Of a stretch of DNA of 10,246 nucleotides, positions 1-5,250 are shown one piece after another. This stretch comes from an uncultured Lautropia sp. Its GTDB lineage: Bacteria; Pseudomonadota; Gammaproteobacteria; Burkholderiales; Burkholderiaceae_E. The translations under genes and the position numbers were made by a program. The stretch is from contig CALIXC010000240.1 in the NCBI GenBank assembly GCA_938046755.1, forward strand, positions 1 to 10,246. The letters are read 5' to 3'. The stretch's first letter is position 1. Every line of letters begins with the position of its first letter. The notes under the pieces were generated by a model. That model had not been told where the DNA came from, did not search any database, and saw only the letters and a list, made by a program, of their open reading frames with translations.

Positions 1-81
1 GGCGCCGGTACCCTCAGTGACGTGGTTGCCGACGGCGATGAAGTGAGCATCCCGTGTCCCGATCTGAAAGCCCAGCCCTAA
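1..81 (+). CDS. Possible C-terminal tail of an unidentified protein (5' end outside the window)
   Basis: The frame starting at base 1 is open to a TAA at 79-81 and gives 26 residues ending DGDEVSIPCPDLKAQP. Its third codon positions are mostly G or C, and the composition looks protein-like, so it may be the end of a gene that begins upstream. The next gene on the same strand starts 76 bases later. I recognise no family in so short a piece. The complementary strand is also open here, so the orientation is not certain. Confidence 0.35.
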   Translation, partial: GAGTLSDVVADGDEVSIPCPDLKAQP

Positions 82-157
82 TCGTGCTGATGACCGTTCC
101 GTCCATCTTCGCGCCTGGTGCCGGAAGGCCATCCATGGCTGCGATGGTGGCGCTGCC

Positions 158-1789
158 GTGAGCGGCGGCGCACCGACACCTTCACCCCCGGAGGGTAGGG
201 TAGCGACCTTCATGGCCGGTTCGCCGCTGGGCATCCGTCCCTACCGGCTGCTGTACATCGGTGCCGTCACCACCTCCATGGCCTACACGATGCAGTCGGC
301 CATGGCCGGCTGGCTGATGGCCAGCCTCAGCGGCTCGGCGCTGCTGGTGGGCTTGGTGCAGGCCGCCAGCACGCTGCCGTTCCTGCTGTTCGGGCTGGTG
401 TCCGGTTCGGTGGCCGATCTTGTCGATCGGCGCTACATCCTGGTCGTCACTCACCTGATGATGGGCCTGGCCACGGCCAGCGTGGGCCTGATGAGCCATG
501 CAGGCTGGCTGCAGCCCTGGTCACTGGTCGTCTGCACGCTGCTCTGCGGGCTGGGCTACACCTTCTACCAGCCGGCCCAGCAGGCCTCCATCAACGGCCT
601 GGTCCCGCGGCCGCTGCTGCCCAAGGCGGTGGCGCTGGGCTCGATTGCCTTCAATGCTGCACGCTCCGTCGGCCCGGCCATGGCCGGGCTGATCGCTGCC
701 CTGATGGGAGACGGGCTGGCGGTGCTGGTGGCTTCGCTCTTCTTCCTGCCCATGCTTCCCGCCGCCTGGCAGGCGCTGGAGCCGCGCACGCCGGTACCCG
801 CCGGGAGCAACGAGACCCTGTGGTCCGGCCTGCTCAGCGGCCTGCGCTTTGCGCGCCATGCCCGGGTGCTGCAGGCGGCGCTCGTCATCAACTTCTGCTT
901 CTGCTTCTGTGCGGCCGCCCTGTGGGCGATGTTCCCGCTGGTGGCGCAGCAACGGCTCGGGCTGGCCGCGGGCGGCTACGGGTTTCTCTACAGCACCTTC
1001 GGCCTGGGCGCTGTGGCATCGGCCCTGTGGCTGCCGCGCTTCCTGCGCCAGGGCGCGGGGGCAGGACGCATCATCCGTGCTTCCCTGTGGCTGTGGAGTC
1101 TGGCGGCCGTCATCGTCGGCCTGTCCCACTGGGTGCCCGTGGCCGTGGTGGGCACCTTCCTGGCCGGCATGGGCTGGGTCGGAGTGCTAGCCGGGCTGTC
1201 CACCGTGGCGCAGAGCATTGCGCCGGGCTGGGTGCGGGCACGAGCGGTGGCCAACAACCAGATCTCGGTGCAGGCCGGGCTGGCCATGGGCAGCCTTTTC
1301 TGGGGCTGGATGGTCAATCGCAGCGACCTGCAGCATGTGCTGATTGCCTCGGCCGTGCTGCTGGGCCTATTTGCGCTGGCCAGCCGCCGGCTGCCGGTGC
1401 GCCTGGGCACGGATGCCGACGTGACGCCCGACGACTTTCTGGCAAGGTCAGCCGCCATGGGCGACGGACAGTCCCTGGTCCTGCAGCATGCATACCGCCC
1501 GCAGGCGGGCCGGGAAGCCGAATTCCGGCAGGCGATGGCCGAGCTGCGCGAAAGCCGGCTGCGCAATGGCGCCTTGCGGTGGCGCCTGCAGCCGGATGCG
1601 CAGCAGCCAGGCATCTGGCACGAGTCCTTCGAGCTGGCCTCAGCCGCGGAATGGCGGCGCTTTCCGACCCGCATGACCCAGGCAGACCGGGTGGCTCACG
1701 AGTCCGTGCAGGCCACGCTGGAGGCTGACGCTTCGGACACGAACATCCCGCCTGTGGGCGGAAATGGCCGCGTTTCAGAAAGTCGCTGA
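158..1789 (+). CDS. MFS transporter of the MFS_3 (EntS-like) group with a C-terminal soluble domain
   Basis: Inner-membrane secondary transporter, probably a proton-coupled exporter; the substrate cannot be read from the sequence. The protein has 543 residues. Residues about 30-408 are a chain of hydrophobic segments with the MFS loop 2-3 motif (G83, D87, D90, R91, R92) and the YQPAQQASINGLVP stretch typical of the EntS/MFS_3 group. Residues about 409-543 are hydrophilic. They contain a section (about 435-520) with the alternation of an antibiotic-monooxygenase-like ferredoxin fold (LVLQHAYRP, EFRQAM, WHESFELAS, EWRRF). Long MFS_3 proteins are known to carry such an extension, whereas EntS (about 416 residues) lacks it. 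The start is uncertain: GTG 158 gives a proline-rich leader, and ATG 212 (residue 19) is a good alternative that fits the family better, although the GGAGG at 190-194 lies rather far from it. A Fur-family regulator gene follows 227 bases downstream, but a functional link is only a guess. Confidence 0.88.
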   Translation: MSGGAPTPSPPEGRVATFMAGSPLGIRPYRLLYIGAVTTSMAYTMQSAMAGWLMASLSGSALLVGLVQAASTLPFLLFGLVSGSVADLVDRRYILVVTHLMMGLATASVGLMSHAGWLQPWSLVVCTLLCGLGYTFYQPAQQASINGLVPRPLLPKAVALGSIAFNAARSVGPAMAGLIAALMGDGLAVLVASLFFLPMLPAAWQALEPRTPVPAGSNETLWSGLLSGLRFARHARVLQAALVINFCFCFCAAALWAMFPLVAQQRLGLAAGGYGFLYSTFGLGAVASALWLPRFLRQGAGAGRIIRASLWLWSLAAVIVGLSHWVPVAVVGTFLAGMGWVGVLAGLSTVAQSIAPGWVRARAVANNQISVQAGLAMGSLFWGWMVNRSDLQHVLIASAVLLGLFALASRRLPVRLGTDADVTPDDFLARSAAMGDGQSLVLQHAYRPQAGREAEFRQAMAELRESRLRNGALRWRLQPDAQQPGIWHESFELASAAEWRRFPTRMTQADRVAHESVQATLEADASDTNIPPVGGNGRVSESR

Positions 1790-2016
1790 TTGGGGGCGAC
1801 ATGGTCCTGCGGATCGTGCCTTTCCTGTCGCGGGCTGTCGTGGTCGTCCCTGTCGGTGTATGGTGAATGCTTCAGGGCAGGGGTTATTTTTGGGCATAAA
1901 TAGGCGCCAAAGACCGCTCGGTGAGCGTATTCAGGCCAAGCACACCGCCCTGGTGCCGATATACTTGGGGGCAGGGCGCCTATCGCTCGCATTCCGAATC
2001 GAGACCCGTATTTCGC
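1790..2016. promoter_or_regulatory. Intergenic region upstream of the Fur-family gene with a 9-bp inverted repeat
   Basis: This gap must hold the 3' end of the MFS transcript and probably the promoter of the Fur-family gene. ATAGGCGCC at 1900-1908 is repeated in inverted form as GGCGCCTAT at 1975-1983. A -10-like TATACT lies at 1960-1965 between the arms, but no good -35 stands at the right distance. A small stem CGCTC-GGT-GAGCG lies at about 1916-1928. CTGTCG occurs three times between 1825 and 1855. No U-tract terminator was seen after the MFS stop. The promoter assignment is an inference. Confidence 0.35.
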
Positions 2017-2412
2017 ATGAAACGACTGACCCGACAACGTACCGAGATCCTGCGGGTCATCGACGAAGCGCAGCGCCCGCTCAGCCCGCAGGAGATTCTG
2101 GAAGCAGGGCGGATGGCCATTCCCTCGCTCAGCATTGCCACCATCTATCGCAACTTGCGTGACCTGCAGCAGGACGGCATGATCCAGGCCGTGGCGCTGC
2201 CGGGCGACAGCCCACGCTATGAAAGCCGCCATGCCCACGCACATCATCATCACCACTTCCAGTGCAGCAAGTGCCAGCGCGTGTTCGACATCCATGGCTG
2301 CCCGGGCAGCCTGGAAGGCATGGATGTGCCAGAGGGCTTCATGGTGGAACACCATGAAGTGACGCTCTATGGCGTCTGTGCCGAATGCACCCGGAAGGTT
2401 TCCGGGGCCTGA
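2017..2412 (+). CDS. Fur-family transcriptional regulator
   Basis: Cytoplasmic metal-dependent DNA-binding repressor of the Fur/Zur/PerR superfamily, 131 residues. The N-terminal winged helix holds the family pattern LSPQEIL (about 22-28) and the recognition region SLSIATIYRNLRDLQQDG (37-54). A His-rich turn follows (H72, H74, H76-H80). The structural-zinc pairs are C83xxC86 and C121xxC124, and EHHEVTLYG (111-119) matches the conserved dimerisation-domain histidines. ATG 2017 is preferred because the family motif begins directly after it. The frame runs further upstream to a GTG at 1921, but those residues do not look like Fur. No clear Shine-Dalgarno precedes ATG 2017. The length suits short PerR- or Zur-like members better than E. 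coli Fur (148). The metal and target genes cannot be decided from the sequence. The gene ends 6 bases from the stop of the convergent ABC ATPase gene. Confidence 0.93.
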   Translation: MKRLTRQRTEILRVIDEAQRPLSPQEILEAGRMAIPSLSIATIYRNLRDLQQDGMIQAVALPGDSPRYESRHAHAHHHHHFQCSKCQRVFDIHGCPGSLEGMDVPEGFMVEHHEVTLYGVCAECTRKVSGA

Positions 2413-2418
2413 CGACAC

Positions 2419-3243
2419 TCAGAGCACGTGCTCCAGGAAGGCGCGTGCCCGTTCGTGGTGCGGGTCCTCGAAGAAGGCCCGTGCCGCGCGCTCCTCGACG
2501 ATCTGGCCCTTGTCCATGAAGCAGACCCGGTGAGCCACCTCGCGGGCGAAAGCCATCTCGTGCGTGACCACCAGCATCGTCATGTGTTCCTGTGCCAGCT
2601 GGCGCATCGTGCGCAGCACCTCGCCCGTCAGCTCCGGATCCAGCGCCGAGGTGGGTTCATCGAACAGCATGATGTCCGGTTCCATGGCCAGCGCCCGGGC
2701 AATGGCCACCCGCTGCTTCTGGCCGCCAGAGAGGCGGCCCGGGTAGGCGTTGCGCTTGTCGAAGAGCCCGACCTTGCGCAGCAGCTCCTCGGCGTGCGGC
2801 ACGATCTCGTCGCGCTTCATGCCCTTGACCGTGATGGGCGCCTCGATGAGGTTTTCCAGCACCGTGAAGTGCGGGAACAGGTTGAAGTGCTGGAACACCA
2901 TGCCCATGCGGCGACAGATGCGGCGCACTTCGGATTCGGGCACGTAGCGGGCACGCCCCTGGGCGTCATTGGCCACCAGGGTCTCGCCATTGATGCGGAT
3001 CTCACCCTGGTCAACGAGCTCCAGGTGGTTCAGGCAGCGCAGCAGCGTGCTCTTGCCCGAACCCGAGGGGCCGATCAGTGCCACCACCTCGCCCTGGTCG
3101 ATGCGCAGCGACACGCCGCTCAGGACCTGCAGCGACCCGAAGCGCTTGTGCAGGTCGCGGGCGTCGATCATTGCCGAGGCGGCGCCGGAAGGGGCCGTCG
3201 AGCCGGGCAGGGGGGGCATGGATTCAGGCGTCGTGACTGGCAT
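2419..3243 (-). CDS. Polar amino acid ABC transporter, ATP-binding protein
   Basis: Cytoplasmic ATPase subunit (GlnQ/HisP/ArtP type) that powers the importer encoded with it, 274 residues. All ABC motifs are present: Walker A GPSGSGKST (58-66), Q-loop Q118, signature LSGGQ (171-175), Walker B IMLFDE (191-196), D-loop SALD (199-202) and H-loop H228. The listed start, ATG at 3243-3241, overlaps the end of the permease gene by 20 bases, so translation is probably coupled. Family members normally begin near MIDARDLHK, so ATG at 3171 (residue 25) is a possible start; the 24 residues before it are rich in proline and alanine and look unconserved. It is the last gene of the set and runs convergently into the Fur-family gene. 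Confidence 0.95.
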   Translation of the reverse strand: MPVTTPESMPPLPGSTAPSGAASAMIDARDLHKRFGSLQVLSGVSLRIDQGEVVALIGPSGSGKSTLLRCLNHLELVDQGEIRINGETLVANDAQGRARYVPESEVRRICRRMGMVFQHFNLFPHFTVLENLIEAPITVKGMKRDEIVPHAEELLRKVGLFDKRNAYPGRLSGGQKQRVAIARALAMEPDIMLFDEPTSALDPELTGEVLRTMRQLAQEHMTMLVVTHEMAFAREVAHRVCFMDKGQIVEERAARAFFEDPHHERARAFLEHVL

Positions 3244-3931
3244 AGCGTTTTTCGAGGGACTGGAACATCCAGGTCAGCAGCAGCGTCATCAGCAGGTAGA
3301 ACACGGCCGCCACGATGAAGGGCGTGATGGTGAAGTCACGCTGCACGATGCCCCGGGCAGCCCGAAGCAGGTCGTTGAGCGCCAGCACGTAGATGAGTGA
3401 CGTGTCCTTGACCAGCGTGATGAACTCGTTGGACAGCGGCGGCAGCACGCGGCGGATCACCTGCGGCATCACGATGCGGCGCATCGTCTGCGGATAGCTC
3501 ATCCCCAGCACCTTGGCACCTTCGTACTGTCCGCGGTCGATGGACTGGATGCCGGCCCGGAAGATCTCGGCGAAGTAGGCCGCGTAGTTGAGTGCAAAGG
3601 CCACCACGGCCGCCGGAAAGTCCGGCAGCTGGATGCCACCACCCGGCAAAAGCGGCAGCGCGTAGTAGATGAACAGCAGCTGTAGCATCAGCGGCGTGCC
3701 CCGCATCAGCCACAGGTAGCCACTGACCGTGACACCCAGCCAGCGGTGTCGGGAAAGCCGCATCAGTGCCAGCGCCACACCCAGCGGAATGGACAGCAGC
3801 AGCGTGATGCAGAACAGCTCAAGCGAGATCAGCGAGCCTTCGCCCAGGGGTCCGAGAATGCTCAGGATATAGTCCAATGCTGCAGTCGTCTCGTGAGGTG
3901 GTGGTGGAATGAATGAAAAGGCCCGAGACAC
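3224..3931 (-). CDS. Polar amino acid ABC transporter, permease protein
   Basis: Inner-membrane channel subunit of the PAAT family (HisM/GlnP/ArtQ-like), 235 residues. Hydrophobic segments lie near residues 33-56, 70-95, 104-120, 170-188 and 205-222. Hallmarks are RGTP (77-80), QLLFIYYALP (84-93) and the EAA-type coupling loop at 122-143 (EIFRAG, then QYEGAKVLG), which contacts the ATPase. Only one permease gene is present, so the channel is probably a homodimer. The start is uncertain: GTG 3931-3929 gives a Pro-rich leader (PPPP at 9-12), while TTG at 3877-3875 would begin directly at the family-like LDYILS. Neither has a strong ribosome binding site. The binding-protein gene lies 179 bases upstream on the same strand. 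Confidence 0.94.
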   Translation of the reverse strand: MSRAFSFIPPPPHETTAALDYILSILGPLGEGSLISLELFCITLLLSIPLGVALALMRLSRHRWLGVTVSGYLWLMRGTPLMLQLLFIYYALPLLPGGGIQLPDFPAAVVAFALNYAAYFAEIFRAGIQSIDRGQYEGAKVLGMSYPQTMRRIVMPQVIRRVLPPLSNEFITLVKDTSLIYVLALNDLLRAARGIVQRDFTITPFIVAAVFYLLMTLLLTWMFQSLEKRYASHDA

Positions 3932-4110
3932 AGAACCAACCTGCTGTAGGTGTCAATGCCTCCGTCGAGGAAGTCTATCGGAAAGCGAAGCGGCCTGGTG
4001 CTGGTGGTGAGCAATGCCTACCGGAACTGGTCGGTCTGTTTCGGGCGTCTCTAGGCAATCAATCGGTTGGTTTTCATTTTGATGAGGAGCACGAATTCCT
4101 TAAGCATTTC
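3932..4110. other. Gap between the binding-protein and permease genes
   Basis: Within the transport operon, 179 bases lie between the binding-protein stop and the permease start. The stretch has a direct repeat CAATGCCT (3954-3961 and 4012-4019) and an inverted pair AACCAACC (3934-3941) and GGTTGGTT (4065-4072). The latter would draw most of the spacer into a long loop on the mRNA. Such spacers often set a higher level of binding protein than of membrane parts, but I see no strong GC-rich stem here that would show it. Confidence 0.3.
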
Positions 4111-4911
4111 TCAGCGGATGATGTCCTTGCCGAACCAGGTCTTGGCGATCTGCCCGGCCTTGCCATCCTTCTTCATGCTCTCGAGCGCGGCAGAGAGCTT
4201 CTCCTGCAGCGCGGTGTCTTCCTTGCGAAGGCCCACACCATAATCCTCGGTGCCGAAGTCCTCTTCCAGCACCACGTAGGCGAAGGGTTTCTTCGCCACA
4301 TAGTAGCGACCCACCACTTCGTCCAGCACGGCGGCATCCAGCCGGCCGGCGTCCAGATCCAGCAGCACCGTTACGTTGTCGCCGTATTTCTTCAGCTGTT
4401 TCAAGGATTTGGAAACCTTGGCATCAGCCTCGATGGCATCGACAGCGCTGCTGCCGTCCTGTGCGCCCACGATCCTGCCCGCCAGGCCGCTCTTGTTACC
4501 GATGGGCGAGCCACGCTTGACGATGATGATCTGGTGGTTCTGCATGTACGGCGGCGTGAACGCAATGTTCTGCTTGCGTTTCTCGGTGATCGTCAGACCA
4601 TTCCAGAGTGCGTCGACCCGCTTGCCAATCAGCTCGGCTTCCTTGGCGTTCCAGTCGATCGGCTTGAACTCGACCTGGATCCCCATCTGTTTTGCTGCCT
4701 CACGGGCCATGTCGATGTCGAAGCCCACCAATTCATTCTTCTCGTTGCGAAAGCCCATCGGCGGGAAGTTGTCGTCCAGCCCGATGACCACCTTGGTCGG
4801 CTGCATGTCAGCGGCAGGCTTGGGCTGGTCAGCTGACTTGGTGCAGGCAGCCAGGACCACGGCGGTGGACACCACGACCAACAGGATGCGACGGCAAGAC
4901 GAAGTTTTCAT
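4111..4911 (-). CDS. Polar amino acid ABC transporter, substrate-binding lipoprotein
   Basis: Periplasmic solute-binding protein (SBP_bac_3 family), 266 residues, which captures the substrate and delivers it to the permease. The N-terminus is a lipoprotein signal: basic residues CRR (6-8), a hydrophobic stretch and the lipobox LAAC with the modified Cys at 23. The mature part has the family signature from about residue 43: GLDDNFPPMGF, then LVGFDIDMAREAA, IDWNAKEAELIGKRVDALWNG and FTPPYM. DYGVGLRKED and KTWFGKD near the end are also typical. The IDW...WNGLT arrangement resembles glutamine, arginine or cystine binders, but the amino acid cannot be named. The start is ATG 4911-4909, fixed by the signal peptide; the Shine-Dalgarno before it is poor. 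It is the first gene of the operon, with its likely promoter in the AT-rich stretch near 4990-5090. Confidence 0.95.
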   Translation of the reverse strand: MKTSSCRRILLVVVSTAVVLAACTKSADQPKPAADMQPTKVVIGLDDNFPPMGFRNEKNELVGFDIDMAREAAKQMGIQVEFKPIDWNAKEAELIGKRVDALWNGLTITEKRKQNIAFTPPYMQNHQIIIVKRGSPIGNKSGLAGRIVGAQDGSSAVDAIEADAKVSKSLKQLKKYGDNVTVLLDLDAGRLDAAVLDEVVGRYYVAKKPFAYVVLEEDFGTEDYGVGLRKEDTALQEKLSAALESMKKDGKAGQIAKTWFGKDIIR

Positions 4912-5066
4912 GATGGAAGCCTGTGCGGGTTGGGAAGCTGAGCGAGCAGATGATCGGGTGCCAAGCGGCTGCTCCTATAGAGCGGCGTCACGGTACCTAT
5001 CATATAGTGATGTTAAACGATGCGGTTGCCTACCGTTTCGAGGAGTCATGCTTGCTTATATCTTCG

Positions 5067-5082
5067 CATAATGGTTATTATG
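5067..5082. promoter_or_regulatory. Perfect 6-4-6 palindrome, candidate operator
   Basis: CATAAT at 5067-5072 and ATTATG at 5077-5082 are exact inverted copies around GGTT. The AT-rich arms resemble in style the operators of Fur-superfamily repressors (GATAAT/ATTATC), but they are not a consensus Fur box. The site overlaps a + strand -10-like sequence and lies about 165 bases upstream of the binding-protein start on the other strand. The regulator is unknown; the Fur-family protein encoded at 2017-2412 is a candidate by inference only. Confidence 0.35.
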
Positions 5083-5108
5083 TTAAATTGACATTTCCGA
5101 TCCAGCGG

Positions 5109-5207
5109 ATGACCCTGGCCGTGCTGGCCACGCTGTCGATCTCTGCCTGTGCCCATGAGCATGGCGCCGTTGTTGCTGCCGATGGCACGCAGCTTCCACG
5201 TGCATGA
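5109..5207 (+). CDS. Candidate small lipoprotein (32 residues), unrecognised
   Basis: ATG 5109 opens a 32-codon frame ending in TGA at 5205-5207. It begins MTLAVLATLSISAC, a short hydrophobic run followed by a lipobox-like SISAC with Cys at 14, then AHEHGAVVAADG. The first half has strongly G/C-biased third positions, as in the real genes here. A TTG at 5088 in the same frame would add TFPIQR and so give a basic residue before the hydrophobic core, making a better signal peptide. A promoter-like TTGCTT/TATTAT pair lies just upstream. Against it: no good Shine-Dalgarno, a very short mature part, and no recognised family. It could also be the decayed start of a longer lipoprotein gene. Confidence 0.3.
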   Translation: MTLAVLATLSISACAHEHGAVVAADGTQLPRA

Positions 5208-5250
5208 TCTTGCGTGACAACCGGGATCCGGATGAACGCTGCGAGCGGTC

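Larger units (their letters stand above)
4912..5250. promoter_or_regulatory. AT-rich intergenic regulatory region between the ABC operon and the DUF1631 gene
   Basis: This 339-base stretch separates the start of the binding-protein gene from the stop of the DUF1631 gene. Bases about 4975-5095 are clearly richer in A and T than their surroundings, as expected for a promoter. On the - strand a -10-like TATGAT (5004-4999) could serve the ABC operon, though its -35 is poor. On the + strand TTGCTT (5052-5057) and TATTAT (5076-5081) lie 18 bases apart. The perfect palindrome CATAAT-GGTT-ATTATG (5067-5082) overlaps that -10. A small candidate lipoprotein frame follows at 5109. The remaining bases show nothing recognisable. 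Confidence 0.5.

Noticed and set aside
90..161. 23-codon frame whose TGA overlaps the GTG 158 start of the MFS gene
   Set aside because: The 4-base overlap is suggestive of a coupled leader, but the frame is short, has no ribosome binding site, and the MFS start itself may be ATG 212.
1825..1855. Three copies of CTGTCG
   Set aside because: Spacings of 10 and 15 bases are irregular, and such hexamers recur by chance in GC-rich DNA.
2428..3318. Long + strand open frame opposite the ABC ATPase gene
   Set aside because: The - strand encodes a complete ABC ATPase with all motifs; the opposite frame has no recognisable domain.
3913..4836. + strand open frame of about 300 codons across the binding-protein gene
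   Set aside because: It lies opposite a clear lipoprotein gene and matches no family I recognise.
5041..5070. AGGAG followed by ATG and a seven-codon frame (MLAYIFA)
   Set aside because: The ribosome binding site is only about two bases from the ATG and the peptide is too short to support as a leader.
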